Shown: positions 19,201-28,647 of the stretch, piece after piece
How positions within the stretch are numbered: the stretch's first letter is position 1
Layout of the letters: the number at the start of each line of letters is the position of its first letter
Source of the DNA: IOR16 sp963521065
GTDB taxonomy: Bacteria; Bacillota; Clostridia; Peptostreptococcales; Anaerovoracaceae
Direction: 5' to 3'
Assembly: GCA_963521065.1 (NCBI GenBank)
Contig: CAUQTI010000001.1
Coordinates: 124,001-188,000, forward strand
Length of the DNA stretch: 64,000 bases
Made by a program: the position numbers and the translations under genes
Notes under the pieces: model-generated
What the model saw: only the letters and a program-made list of their open reading frames with translations
The model's database searches: none
What the model was told of the DNA's origin: nothing

Positions 19201-21817
19201 GAAGGTGGGGTCTCTGACCGGAACCCTTGGAGAAGGTATTGAGGGCGACTCTTCTGCGGCTATTACAGGAACGATTGAAAAAGATGGCTCCGTCGCTACA
19301 CTTGTTATGACGAACAACGGAACTGTAGTGCTGGAGCTTGAAAATGAAAATGGAGTGAAAAAAACAAAGACTTTTGCCGTTTCCAATATCGACCGTAAGA
19401 TTGATTCGGTTACACCATACTACTATTATATGGCTGGTACTCCGGGAGCAACGGAGACGTCCACCGCAGGAACCGTGGTAGTGGGGCTCTATTGTGATGA
19501 AATGCTCAAGGGGCTTAATGGCCCGTTGACCTATACCTTTACCAACGGAGCGAAGGCTGGAGATCAATATACCTTCAAATTTGAGGATATGGCACAGAAT
19601 CAAGGCGAGCTGACGGTTACACTGGCACATGATATTAACATCGTGGAATTGGAAGAGGATACGACGCCGCCTGAATACAATTTGGCACTGTATGTGGAAA
19701 GAGATTATCTGAATCAGCAGATGGACAGCGTTATGGGAGACGCTCTCACAGAGGGGACACTTCTGACCGAAGCTCTGAATGCATTGGGGAGAGCTCAAGG
19801 CTATTTATTGAGCTTCAATATCTTTGATGAGAGTAAGGTTAAGGTAATTATAAAGCGTAACGGTTCAGCAGATACTCTGTCCTTTAACGACACAAGTGAC
19901 TCCATTGAGGGCGTAGAAGTAACCGACAGAATGATTGCAATCAAAGAAAATGCAACATTCACTGTATACCTTGTAGATGAAAGCGGAAATACTACAAAAC
20001 TGCCGGAAATGCGCTTTACGGGAGTGGATCGTACACCGCCGTCGGCATCTGTGAAATATGAAGGAGACGGGCTTTATAAGGCCATTGGCTATTTGGTGCC
20101 GGCTGTTTCTGAGGGTGAACCGGATGGTCAGGGAACGCCGGAAACTATTATAATTACCAATCTTGCAGGAGTTACACAAGCAGCGGACGGAGAGGGCCAT
20201 AAGACCGAACATATCGGAAGGTATTATCACGAATACCTGGATAACGAAAACTTTACCTTCTATTTTAAGGATGATGTGGGAAATGCTGCCCAAGTGGACG
20301 CAAATGTGGATTGGCTGGATGTTTCCGTGCCTGTAGTCATTGGTGTAAAATGGAATCCGGCGGGAGTTGGCCAAAAGGATATAAGTGGAACTGAGGTTCA
20401 AGGTAGCGGAGAGCAAGAGGAAAACGAAGCAGATATCGTGAGCGTAATTTATCAACCTCCTACTAGCCTTACCAATAAGGAGGTAACTGCACAGGTTCAA
20501 TTTAACAAGACCATTTCCTCCGTCAAGGCATATGATAAAAACACTCATTTGGAGCTTGATTCTGCTATTGTTTCGGTCAGCTATGTACAGAGCGGTGCAG
20601 TAGTGACTTACCATCAGAACGCGGACGTTGAGCTGCACTTTACTTCAAAGAATGGAAAAAAGGGGAGTCTTCTTTTGGGGAGTGTTAGCTGTATTGATAA
20701 GGATACCTTCACCGTTTCTGAAAGTAAATCGATGTCAGAGGATAAGCAGAGTGTCACATATACCTTTAGAACAAGCAAGGGGGCTTATCTAGCAGAGGAT
20801 TCGGAGGTAAGCACCGCTGGTTCAGAAGGACGGGAGCTGAAAACAGAATTTCAGTATACCTTTACTGCAAACGGAGATTACAGCTTACATTTTACCGATG
20901 GGGCCGGCAATTCCGTTGTTCATGCGGTAACTGTCGATCAGTTGGACCATGAAATTATGACACTGCTTTTCAATACCGCAGCGTCGGATACTGGCGCGGT
21001 TTCAGATGCATCAAAGTTGTCGCTAAAAGACGGGGATACCTTTTATATAAAGCTCAGCAAGGATGGAACTCTTACCTTTAACGAGGACGTCTCGCAGGTA
21101 GCTTCGGCAGGCGTATGGGTACCTGTCAGGTTCACTCAAGTTGCTGATAAGATTTTCTACGGAATTGAAGCAAGGGATGATGTACGAAAGGCATCGATTT
21201 TCAGTTACATCAAGATTGAACTGCCGGATAAGACGCCGCCGGCAATTCTATTCTCAGGCCCTACTGTTTCGGTGAAGCAGGGAAGCGAGGCTGCGGAAAT
21301 TCAGCTTCGATTGAATGCGGGCATTACTGCCAGTGATGATCGGGATGGAAGCTTAACGGCCGAAATATTGTCGGTTGTTCCGGTTATCTCGGAAACGGAG
21401 GGTGCACCGAATGCCGTTCCGATTACAAATCAGATGGAGGCGGGCAAATATACCGTCACATATAAAGCAGCAGACAGCTCAGGTAACGAGACACTGGCGA
21501 CAAGAACACTGCGAATATACAGCGCAGACAGCTTAAATCTTTTAATTAATGGAAATGCCGCTGAACCGGAGAGCACCATGGTATTAAGAAACAGTGATGT
21601 TACGCTGACGATAGAGAACCTTCCTGGAAACGGAATGCTCACAGAGCCTTGCAGGGTATCTTACAAGGCCGGATTAAAGACGGCAGGACAGATGAAAATT
21701 GGTGCAGTAAATGTGAGCGAAGATCGCTTTACACTTCCGAAAGAGGGATTCTATACTCTTTATATTCAGGCGCAGGACCGGAAGGAATATCTCACCTATG
21801 TATATATTCAGGAATAA
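13262..21817 (+). CDS. Giant exported protein with tandem Ig-like modules
   Basis: 2851 residues starting at an ATG behind GGGAG. An N-terminal signal peptide (MQNRKRRLIFALSVVLTATM, cleaved after a PPAAFGG-like stretch) directs export. The remainder reads as repeated beta-sandwich modules, many opening with a D-x-T/x-P-P or similar linker (DTSPRVTS, LTPPVIVS, DSTAPQLA, DTTPPEYN, VDRTPPSA, DKTPPAIL). This is the habit of bacterial Ig-like/HYR domains. The last module (about 2660-2755, DDRDGSLTAEI... YTVTYKAADSSGN) resembles DUF5011. An acidic low-complexity stretch spans about 1083-1216. There is no SLH, LPxTG or C-terminal membrane helix, so its wall attachment, if any, must depend on another protein. 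Adhesion or S-layer association is inference. Confidence 0.85.
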   Translation: MQNRKRRLIFALSVVLTATMFPPAAFGGETVKYQAYKLDVGLMNIQSGEHNLFRQTYLRKNDRNFNLAYKFKLGEKNNVRGATEWLSYKTGLKHHENGSYWNANYVWNFTGGAADKQLSDLIESGQIAVDYSANMTADKHSNFKYHWKSKLDRAYSNLLGLTEKGGKDYFIGLESASDAPDEAAVYHSRRKKIGGELTGFLIHSYQSTCKCGSSRVSEMAVGLVDDTSPRVTSINASAVPGGTPEPYGFKAGEKGYLNLIFSEPIRFAKDVVPTSEVILNLVLKGTESDTQVNVGGVTAKLTELSGNRLSFAFTVPESIQSKATNVYISDVARDQSSWISTALDAYDLVLLGESGAKLSLSGSLASDRDLTKTSSLVTDIAGNPVNWSGSTKTMSNPCYLDNVIPSVSRVDISGARISKESNQASQAEDWPEDIDRSAVFAGTGDKLTFSVLLTEEIKLPKGKDASNITATLNARDGNVPVILAGASLATVRNGVNGIKVSRLNFEPLTITKPLTADDNTKPLSIAEISFPSGTSDLRDNVVPKLRSADGKIPAPAQQQYLDTDAPKVTTKAQKKEGSGSAEPIYVPIAYMGSSSKKEFYFPILVEDSFGSDSTSESYLSGVNGLMGSFGWQNHSAEESFSFEYYVSASAEHPEESQYLTGGTSSTAAGSAVSLMPFRQVETGNYIHIRLKDDVQYNIADSEFVVKSLDYATNTGSDSFKLDFVADLTPPVIVSNGVKQSFNSAEKIGALEVTVTVTDAGGMEPDAIQYQWVERDASPEDSNWKDYNSGIGDGTTRNSLEVILQKENLLAGSVHQYDLYVRAKDQYGNQSDPFKIACEFDLAKANPNLKFKNGMSGKPVQEIEIGMDLNAYTGTDSTMTDMEATTVVMIKNPEAQSSNEYFVIAISSRGQELAETEDLFDALKLGESNSYVTENMDPRINAYSTWYLARVTEEDDGYRFSDSRTVEGDERLILNSILKPGAGVLAARSLGYYGDVEMTFITAYGEIPQFYSIQEYTDQQTPGAYVFSGRLGEKSAFYLDDVDGVYLDTHGTGVVEKNSFYYSGTYDASGRMEELLQQVPALPAEEPIVSEEGQDSKEGQEDTEEIKNPKEGTVPDGGANEGSRDEAGEEDINDGSSKNAEEPESEQSEGEKPEAGGTVVSSDPVMMGAEEEENKIEDLSEEDADDMETPSGDVVENSGSLGEEETLKAAGSEGVNSSWERVEVVLPFSRIQGNLNVQSVTIPMSYFESSMQVEFERAESADGQENLLWKESYEPGVTAKYLKNLDGAKISFTLSSKEMEEWGVGEIDFESEDTYVALYYTEHGISKSGSFVSINGQPPKFSGGGSYNFIEDLPEEYTLIKNKLIESKEQIFVIPAGLTDKAGFYALEVSLKPFNSSNTKKFYYTDLFADGMGIDDNGIADYSYDVTLDAENELSAISLPRYMVMFETSPSSLLVGTAPVQDGAAVERSISIWAGPEEQREKLYYDDGNGWKGMNGVDKFAIRVWNAASTANGSAPEGAQWHESSYASSQVNLEIVGAESLAAGGGYENESGLISVPILSSGVNTLCYQIWLPNGNMTPAKQFTINASDQAPQFDLHLDSRKEDGWVPSITAYAENVSAVNGAVSFECHGAPEKEEGNLEPITITESWVWGEPGSPIDTSLPLVFYILDRAGNITVKEQVIDWVDSTAPQLAAVEASVSTENEFHVTVTVADDHSLTGQKVFLTFDKEYSNLLNDRTVSAAGAEGRSGDDSAGIAEADGAEKESALVTVEVPINESGSGQWLAAAQDAGHGGIYKTVTTSAEDGKTKNVEVWGVFRYDKSAEAEGTTQRRLTFTASDAAGNLSAVNEIEEEFNPDTGEVTGEVTRLLEGTYLDIRAQNIRPAYKEASMQSDDRVRLTFTAPVLLTNPEGSGQRFDRENDGAAIYSDGEYALEYTDLFGETYKEAVKISVFEGWNANVKFSETEPTRNDVTVSVEIPKDSKLKVGSLTGTLGEGIEGDSSAAITGTIEKDGSVATLVMTNNGTVVLELENENGVKKTKTFAVSNIDRKIDSVTPYYYYMAGTPGATETSTAGTVVVGLYCDEMLKGLNGPLTYTFTNGAKAGDQYTFKFEDMAQNQGELTVTLAHDINIVELEEDTTPPEYNLALYVERDYLNQQMDSVMGDALTEGTLLTEALNALGRAQGYLLSFNIFDESKVKVIIKRNGSADTLSFNDTSDSIEGVEVTDRMIAIKENATFTVYLVDESGNTTKLPEMRFTGVDRTPPSASVKYEGDGLYKAIGYLVPAVSEGEPDGQGTPETIIITNLAGVTQAADGEGHKTEHIGRYYHEYLDNENFTFYFKDDVGNAAQVDANVDWLDVSVPVVIGVKWNPAGVGQKDISGTEVQGSGEQEENEADIVSVIYQPPTSLTNKEVTAQVQFNKTISSVKAYDKNTHLELDSAIVSVSYVQSGAVVTYHQNADVELHFTSKNGKKGSLLLGSVSCIDKDTFTVSESKSMSEDKQSVTYTFRTSKGAYLAEDSEVSTAGSEGRELKTEFQYTFTANGDYSLHFTDGAGNSVVHAVTVDQLDHEIMTLLFNTAASDTGAVSDASKLSLKDGDTFYIKLSKDGTLTFNEDVSQVASAGVWVPVRFTQVADKIFYGIEARDDVRKASIFSYIKIELPDKTPPAILFSGPTVSVKQGSEAAEIQLRLNAGITASDDRDGSLTAEILSVVPVISETEGAPNAVPITNQMEAGKYTVTYKAADSSGNETLATRTLRIYSADSLNLLINGNAAEPESTMVLRNSDVTLTIENLPGNGMLTEPCRVSYKAGLKTAGQMKIGAVNVSEDRFTLPKEGFYTLYIQAQDRKEYLTYVYIQE

Positions 21818-21829
21818 GGAGGAAAGGAT

Positions 21830-24800
21830 ATGAGACGACGCTTTATGCGGGGAATTTCGATAGTTCTCATTGCTGTGATGCTGGCGGGGGTTTCCCCCCT
21901 CAGCGTTTTGGCGGAGGAGCTTCAGCCCCCCGACACTTATACCCTAGATAACGGGTTTTTGAAGGTTTCCGTTTCTGCAGAGAACGGAGGCTTTGACATA
22001 AGGACCTCAGAAGGGGATCGGCTGAACAAAGCAGATAATAATAAAAATTTGTTGTTTCCAAGAGATGAAAATGACACATCCTTTACTTCCTTTAGGGTAA
22101 CGCGGGGCGGTGTGACAAAAGAGTATATTTTTGGAGGGAAATATAGCTTTCTGGGTCTTCTTGACCAACCGGTGGCGGTCACACAGGATGACACCGGCAT
22201 TACAACGACCTGGGGTGTGGACGATCTCACGTTTACACAGCGGATTGAGCTTGCAAATACAGGAGCAGGAAATCATGGAATGGCTTACATTTCTTATTCT
22301 GCGGAAACTACCGGTGCTCCGGCGCAGATCAGTGCGAGAATTCTGATGGATACCGCTTTAGGTTATCAGGATTTCGCCGTCTATGAGCTGGCGGGTGCTG
22401 ACGGGACCTATAACAGAGTTCAGCAGGAGGCTGTCTTTTCCAACGCAAGCGGCAACCTGTATGAGAAGACCTTCTTTGCTTATGATGATGTCAGTAACCC
22501 GACTATTTTGGCGTATACGGTAAATGCATCGGTGAACGATCAGGAGTGCATTCCAGAGAAGGTGGCCTTCGGTCATTGGAACAATCTGGCGGCAAGTGTA
22601 TTTGATTTCACCCCGGATGCCGGCATGATGTTTACCAACCCCAATAATAAAAAGTACTTGACGGCGGACAGTGCCTACGCGCTTTATTATGATATGGGTG
22701 TTGTAGCAACTGGATCGGCAAAGAGCGTTGCAACCTATTACGGTGTTTATTCCAATGAAAAGGTTTCTGACAGCAATTCGGTGTCAGTCAATCTCGCGGC
22801 ACCCGCATCCATGGTGTTGACCTCGGACGGAAAAAACTATGAAAGTCAGGTTGCGGGCGGAAATGTCGGAGATTTGACGATTCAGACAACATTGAAAAAT
22901 TTCACTTCGGATACGGCGAGGGTTTATGAAAAGGTAAAGGTTGCGATTTATTGTCAGACAGGGATGACACCTCTCAGCGATGACAATGTACCGCAGACGG
23001 AGGCCAGTTATAACAGGCCCTATACAAAGGAAATCGATGATTTCAGAGTGGATGAGACTAAGAGTGTCAGTTGGAAGCTCAATGCGACCGTTGGAGAGAC
23101 TGCGGCATACCGGAAGGTACAATTCAGGGTTTACAATGTCAGTCCGGAAGCAGACCCCACCGGAAGCGGACAGTTATTAGAGGAAAATCTTCTGGGAGAA
23201 GCTTCCTGCTATATCTTATGTCCTGGAGGAGACGGCAAGCTACCGGAAATTAAATTTACCGGTTCTTCTCCTGAGATAATTTACAATGAGGGCAATCGCC
23301 ATTTCTTTCTGACTGGAACAAATTTCAGCATGCTGGAGGATCACAGTGCATACAGAGTGTTGGCTAGGCCGGAAAGCGGAAACGGAAAAAGTTACGAAAT
23401 TCCAGCAGAGCAATTTGTGATTAACTCCAACGAAAATACAATTGATGTGCTAATGACAGAGAAGATGGATGTCGGTAATTATCAGATGGTCATTGATTAT
23501 ATTGATGCAGGCAAGTCTGATCTTGTCGCACCAGCCATGCGGTTTACGGTCAGTGATGACAAGACTTACCGGAATGATGGTTATGGAGTGATTGCAGTAA
23601 TTCAAAAGAACGGTACATCAGGGCCTACTTCTAAATATGAGATTGAAGCATTCGCCAGCGAAAGTGCTTATCAGAAGAAGAAGAAGGACTTTAATGAAGT
23701 TCTGCTGGAGCTGAGAGGGGAATTCAGCGCTACATCTGAGGCTTCGGACGGCACTGTCATCAAATATACCGGAATTTCTACCGGCAATGGAAACAATGTG
23801 ATGACGGTAAACAATTCCATTGATGTTGAAAATGGAGCGTTGACGGTGGAATATATCAATTACGGTGAAAGCAATCAAAGCATTAATGTGGACTTTGATG
23901 CGGAGCTTTATACTACGGGAGCGCGCACCGCCGTATGGAAGGGTGGAGTTTCTGCGCTAACCGCACTGCAAAATGGAACCGATTATGAACTGATTCCGTA
24001 CACTGCCGATGGTGAGCGGCAGTCGAGCGGCGATCCCATGGCAAACAAGCAGCCTATCGCGTTGATCTGGCCAAGTGCGGCAGGAGCAGCACAGACCTTG
24101 AGCGGTATTATCTTTGAGCTGCGGTATGCGGAGATGGGCGTTATAAAAGATGGAAGCAATGAAAAAAGAGTCATTGGTTTTGGCGCTATGATGGATTTAT
24201 CCTTCCTGATTCCGAGCAATGCAAAAAAGGCTCCGGTACAGTTTTCACTGTATGATAAGATTAATCTGGCTTTTTTTGAGGACCGAAATTACTCCACATC
24301 ACATATGAGGAGCGCATGGGAATATCACAAGGATCAAGTGAAACTGGATCAGGAGGCAGATCAAGGGCAGGGCTCTGTTTTGGTGAAGGATATTCTCTTC
24401 GGCGGAGAGTACCTGGGATTTAACGCCACGGTTGATGTGCAGATTCCGGGATACACCTCTTCCATGCCGACCATGGCTGCTAAGGTAAAGATCAACACCA
24501 TAGGCGATTGGTCGGTCGACGTTGCAGGAAAATGCAAGTTTACCAAGCTGGAGATGGAGGCGGAGATCGCGATTAAGAGCAAAGATGGCTATCCGGTTCC
24601 TGATAAACTGTATTTTTTCATCAAAGGCTTTAAGCCAGGTGCTAATATTGATGGATTCGGCGTCGTATGGCTTCAAGGGGGAGGCGGAGGAATCGACAAG
24701 TTGTACGATACCATTTTTGCGGCAGATACCTTACCTCCGTTGAAAATCTTGATTTCGGCGCAAGTCTCTATTTTGCAGGCATTTTCGGCTAGGGCTGATT

Positions 24801-27800
24801 TGTCGCTGAGCCTGAGAGGAATCGGTATAAAGATTAGCGATGGTGTTATTCTAGATACAGACATCAAGGTACTGAATCAGGCGCAGCTGCAGTTCGACTG
24901 GTATCCGGAATTCAGATTCGTGGCTTCAGTCAGCCTCAATCTGCTGGAGGTTATCACAGGGGGAGGATACATTGTCGTCGAGGACGACGGCTTCTTTGAA
25001 TTCTTTGTCAGGGCGGGCATTAAAATACCGGATGAAGTCTTCTTTATTGGAGGAATCCATTTGGGAAGTGTCGACCTGGGAGCAAATTCACAGCGGATAT
25101 GGGGAGGACTTGAATTGCTTCATATTCGGGCAGGAATCTGCTATTACTGGGGCGGTGACTTTGACTTCGGATTCGGCGGTGAAGCTCCCGATCCTACTTA
25201 TCCAGAGCTTCTGGGTGTGGACGATGTGCCGGTGTACACGGATCCGGAAACAAATAGGGTGCTTTATATGCATGTGGGAACCAATTTTGTGCCAGGAGCG
25301 CAGACCGAGATTGTAGAGGATTTTGATGATATGCTATTGATGGATGCCTCGGCTTCTGTAAAATCAAAGATCGAAAAGAAAGAACACACGTTGAATCTGG
25401 GAATGAGAGACGGTTCCGATGATGCGATTCTTTCCATGTCCTATGCGGCCGGCTCAATGGAATCTGCATTGGAAATTGCCCGTAAAATCACAATAGCGCA
25501 AGAGGGAAATGACAAGAATAGTTATCCAGTCAAAATTCTCGATCAGAGTAAGACTGCAGATTCAGGTGAAAATAGCGCGGCAAACGCCAATGTGACCTAT
25601 AATAAGACTACAGGGCGAGCAAGCTTAAACGTTACCTTTACGGATAATAGCGCATACGAAAAAATTTGGAATATCAAAACTCCCGGAGCGGCGGCAGACT
25701 TGCTGCTGTACAATGTGGAGCCTATGGCAAGCCTAGATGCAGTGACCCTGTCTTCAGCGGCAGAGCTGGACTGCGATGATCAGCTCACGGCAGGCTGGGC
25801 TGGGAACAAATTGGGAGAATTTGACTCTATGAGCTTCCTTGCAGTGAGTGCACCGGAGGATACGGAAGGGACACTGCTTTACAAGCTGGACAAAAATTCT
25901 GATCAAGGTACTGCCGATGCGGCGATAATTTCTTCCGGAAGCGCGAGCTTTGATCTGCCGGAGAATCTTGAGAGCGGCAGTTACTACTTGAAGGCCACCG
26001 CTGTCAAGGAAGGCGAATTGTGTGAGACGGCGGTTTCAGTGGAAAGATTTTCCTTCAATAACACTAAGATTCCCGTTCAGCCAGAGAAGGTAAAGGCGAG
26101 CAACGGTGGAGACTATCAGTTTGATGCACAGGTCACAATGCCTGGCAGTGTGACAGAAGATTCTTATGACGGCTATCTGGTCAATGTATATGAACAAAAT
26201 GGAAGTGATTGGGTTCTCAGTGAATATGGCGGCGTATCCTATGAAAAAGACGCAGAAAAGATTTCAGCAGGAGGTCGGTACAGCTATACCTCCGATAAAG
26301 GGGAGGCCCTTACTAAGGGGTTAATCGCAGGGAAAACTTACCGAATCGGAGTTGCGGCTTATAAAGAAGAGGAAGCTCCGGCAAATCCGGAAAATCCAAG
26401 AGTATATTATTCGGCCGAAACATTTTCTGATGCGATTATCCTTGCTGAACCGGCACCTGTGACGGCGGCTTTTACAGCACCTGGGGCCATTATTGTAAAA
26501 TATGCAGACGGGGACAGTGGTGCAGCAGTCGGTGTTGATACGTATCGGAGTGAAAATATTACCTTTGTTCTGACTGCGAATCAGGCGGTGACCGGCGTCT
26601 GGACACTGGATAAGGGCTACTTACAAGTAAAGGAGGATGTGAGAGAGAGCGAAGGCTGGACCGGGACGGTGAATGGCAGCAGGAGCGCAGAAATCCCATT
26701 GACAGAGCTCACCGAGGGAAATCATACCCTTACGTTTCTGGGAACGAATTTACAGGGAGACGGAATCATGATTCAGAAACGTTTTGCGGTAGACACACAG
26801 GCGCCGCGGTTACTCATAGAAGCACCTGTAAACGGGGGATTATTTGAAGCAGACGGGACACTGGAGATAAAAGGAATTACTGATATCGGGTCTATTTTGA
26901 TGATTAATGGAGTTGATTGTTCGTCGGCAATCGGCAGGGACGGAGCTTTCAGCAAGAGCTTGCTTCTGGACGCATCAAAGGCTTCTCATAAGATAACGGT
27001 TATTGTCAGAGATACCGCGGGAAATGAGCAGTCACAGAGTATTGCAGTACAGAATAAAGCGCTTGGACTGGTAACGGGGCTGAGGCTGTATGCGGATGGA
27101 ATCGATGTTACAAATCAGTCCCTAAGCAGTGGAGTGGATCTAAAAGCTGCTCTGAGCAAAACGCTTGAATTAAGAGCGGTTACAGCTGGAGCGGATGCTG
27201 GTGCTTCCGGGCGGAAAGCGGCTTCAGGAGAGATATTGCTGAACGATTCTTCTCTGATGAATTGGGATACCTCTGCCGTAACGGGAACTGCTTCTATCAG
27301 TGAAGGAGGAGTTTTGAATCTGGCGGCGGGAGCCAGAGGAATTGTATCAGGCTCCTTAATGGTCAGTGATAAAGGAGGCCTTGTAGCATCGGCGATTTAC
27401 GGGGCACAGTCAGGGAATAACGGACAGACAACCTATATGGTCAATTTTGAAAGCATGGGAGGAAGTCAAGTGGCAACGGTCACTGGATTGATTCAAGGAA
27501 GCAAACTCACAGAGCCGACCAATCCAACGAAAGAGGGATACCGCTTCGGGGGCTGGTATAAGGAAGCCTCCTGCATCAACCCATGGAATTTCAGTTCCGA
27601 TACGGTAAGCGCATCAATGACCTTGTATGCAAAGTGGAGCAGCGGAGGGCAAGGAGGAACCGGAGGCGGAGGGAATACGTCAAAGGCACTCTATACAATC
27701 ACCGCGTCGGCTGGCTTCAACGGCAGCATCAGTCCTTCGGGTAGAGTAACAGTTGAAAAGAATGCAGATAAGACCTTCCATATCACTGCGGATAAAGGAT

Positions 27801-28579
27801 ATCAGATTGAAAATGTGCTTGTAGACGGGGAAAGTGTTGGTGTTGTAAGTCAATATATCTTTGAAAAAATAAACAAGGCCCACACAATACAGGCGTCCTT
27901 TAAAAAATCGGAAGAGACGATACAAGAGACTTCTCCTTTTGATTTCTTTACGGACGTAAAAAAACACTGGGCGGCCAGCTATATCAAAGCGGCTGTGGAG
28001 AGAAATCTGTTCAACGGGGTGACAGAAACAACGTTTGCACCGGATCAGAGTATGACACGAGGGATGTTCGTGACTGTGCTGGGGCGATTGAATGATGGGA
28101 TGAAAGTAAGTAGCGAGAATGGAGAGAAAGAGGGGGATACGGGAAACGTGCAGGAAACAGTGATCAAAGAAAAAGGAATCAAACTGCCATTTTCCGATGT
28201 TCGGGAAAACCAGTATTATGCACCTTACATCGCATGGGGCACAGAAAATGGGCTTGTCAGCGGAATGGGCAATAATGAATTCCAGCCAGGAGTGTTCATT
28301 AGCAGAGAACAAATTGCAGTGATGCTATACCGCTATGCGCAGTACAAGGGACTTACTAATGACACGAATCAAGCTGTGGAACTTAGTATATATAAGGATG
28401 ATGCAAAGATAACTCCTTATGCACAAAATGCAGTGGAATGGGCGGTTGAGTCCGGCATTCTAAATGGAAGCGGGGATGGAAGATTGCATCCGACAGACAA
28501 TGCAACCAGAGCGGAAGTCGCGACCATGCTTATTCGATGGGCTGATCGTGTCAACGAAAATCGTGAGGCGGGAAGATAA
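21830..28579 (+). CDS. Giant S-layer-homology surface protein
   Basis: 2249 residues, starting 12 bp after the previous gene behind AAGGAGG. Signal peptide MRRRFMRGISIVLIAVMLAG, cleaved near SVLAEE. A long region I do not recognise follows, including a glycine/aromatic-rich segment near residues 1030-1120. Next comes an Ig-like module (about 1650-1745), an InlB B-repeat-like unit (about 1870-1945, GYRFGGWY... MTLYAKW) and a second repeat unit (about 1955-2025). Three SLH domains close the protein (from about 2040): FTDVKKHWA, FSDVRENQYYAPYI and YKDDAKITPYAQNAVEWA, with TRGMF/SREQI/TRAEV motifs. SLH triplets bind pyruvylated secondary wall polymers, so this protein should be held in the cell wall. 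Confidence 0.88.
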   Translation: MRRRFMRGISIVLIAVMLAGVSPLSVLAEELQPPDTYTLDNGFLKVSVSAENGGFDIRTSEGDRLNKADNNKNLLFPRDENDTSFTSFRVTRGGVTKEYIFGGKYSFLGLLDQPVAVTQDDTGITTTWGVDDLTFTQRIELANTGAGNHGMAYISYSAETTGAPAQISARILMDTALGYQDFAVYELAGADGTYNRVQQEAVFSNASGNLYEKTFFAYDDVSNPTILAYTVNASVNDQECIPEKVAFGHWNNLAASVFDFTPDAGMMFTNPNNKKYLTADSAYALYYDMGVVATGSAKSVATYYGVYSNEKVSDSNSVSVNLAAPASMVLTSDGKNYESQVAGGNVGDLTIQTTLKNFTSDTARVYEKVKVAIYCQTGMTPLSDDNVPQTEASYNRPYTKEIDDFRVDETKSVSWKLNATVGETAAYRKVQFRVYNVSPEADPTGSGQLLEENLLGEASCYILCPGGDGKLPEIKFTGSSPEIIYNEGNRHFFLTGTNFSMLEDHSAYRVLARPESGNGKSYEIPAEQFVINSNENTIDVLMTEKMDVGNYQMVIDYIDAGKSDLVAPAMRFTVSDDKTYRNDGYGVIAVIQKNGTSGPTSKYEIEAFASESAYQKKKKDFNEVLLELRGEFSATSEASDGTVIKYTGISTGNGNNVMTVNNSIDVENGALTVEYINYGESNQSINVDFDAELYTTGARTAVWKGGVSALTALQNGTDYELIPYTADGERQSSGDPMANKQPIALIWPSAAGAAQTLSGIIFELRYAEMGVIKDGSNEKRVIGFGAMMDLSFLIPSNAKKAPVQFSLYDKINLAFFEDRNYSTSHMRSAWEYHKDQVKLDQEADQGQGSVLVKDILFGGEYLGFNATVDVQIPGYTSSMPTMAAKVKINTIGDWSVDVAGKCKFTKLEMEAEIAIKSKDGYPVPDKLYFFIKGFKPGANIDGFGVVWLQGGGGGIDKLYDTIFAADTLPPLKILISAQVSILQAFSARADLSLSLRGIGIKISDGVILDTDIKVLNQAQLQFDWYPEFRFVASVSLNLLEVITGGGYIVVEDDGFFEFFVRAGIKIPDEVFFIGGIHLGSVDLGANSQRIWGGLELLHIRAGICYYWGGDFDFGFGGEAPDPTYPELLGVDDVPVYTDPETNRVLYMHVGTNFVPGAQTEIVEDFDDMLLMDASASVKSKIEKKEHTLNLGMRDGSDDAILSMSYAAGSMESALEIARKITIAQEGNDKNSYPVKILDQSKTADSGENSAANANVTYNKTTGRASLNVTFTDNSAYEKIWNIKTPGAAADLLLYNVEPMASLDAVTLSSAAELDCDDQLTAGWAGNKLGEFDSMSFLAVSAPEDTEGTLLYKLDKNSDQGTADAAIISSGSASFDLPENLESGSYYLKATAVKEGELCETAVSVERFSFNNTKIPVQPEKVKASNGGDYQFDAQVTMPGSVTEDSYDGYLVNVYEQNGSDWVLSEYGGVSYEKDAEKISAGGRYSYTSDKGEALTKGLIAGKTYRIGVAAYKEEEAPANPENPRVYYSAETFSDAIILAEPAPVTAAFTAPGAIIVKYADGDSGAAVGVDTYRSENITFVLTANQAVTGVWTLDKGYLQVKEDVRESEGWTGTVNGSRSAEIPLTELTEGNHTLTFLGTNLQGDGIMIQKRFAVDTQAPRLLIEAPVNGGLFEADGTLEIKGITDIGSILMINGVDCSSAIGRDGAFSKSLLLDASKASHKITVIVRDTAGNEQSQSIAVQNKALGLVTGLRLYADGIDVTNQSLSSGVDLKAALSKTLELRAVTAGADAGASGRKAASGEILLNDSSLMNWDTSAVTGTASISEGGVLNLAAGARGIVSGSLMVSDKGGLVASAIYGAQSGNNGQTTYMVNFESMGGSQVATVTGLIQGSKLTEPTNPTKEGYRFGGWYKEASCINPWNFSSDTVSASMTLYAKWSSGGQGGTGGGGNTSKALYTITASAGFNGSISPSGRVTVEKNADKTFHITADKGYQIENVLVDGESVGVVSQYIFEKINKAHTIQASFKKSEETIQETSPFDFFTDVKKHWAASYIKAAVERNLFNGVTETTFAPDQSMTRGMFVTVLGRLNDGMKVSSENGEKEGDTGNVQETVIKEKGIKLPFSDVRENQYYAPYIAWGTENGLVSGMGNNEFQPGVFISREQIAVMLYRYAQYKGLTNDTNQAVELSIYKDDAKITPYAQNAVEWAVESGILNGSGDGRLHPTDNATRAEVATMLIRWADRVNENREAGR

Positions 28580-28647
28580 GAAGAATCACAAGAAATTCGT
28601 TCAGAAAACGAGATGATGAATAAAAAAGAATTAGGAGGAATGCCGAA

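Noticed and set aside
19136..20638. Long minus-strand open frames within the giant Ig-like gene
   Set aside because: They lie opposite a coherent 2851-residue secreted protein, lack ribosome binding sites and give Cys/His/Arg-rich sequences typical of antisense frames.
13262..21817. Sortase anchor or SLH domain in the first giant protein
   Set aside because: The C-terminus ends in a beta-rich module with no LPxTG, hydrophobic tail or SLH motif.
27680..28312. Minus-strand 210-codon frame opposite the SLH region
   Set aside because: It is antisense to clear SLH domains and has no homology or start signal.
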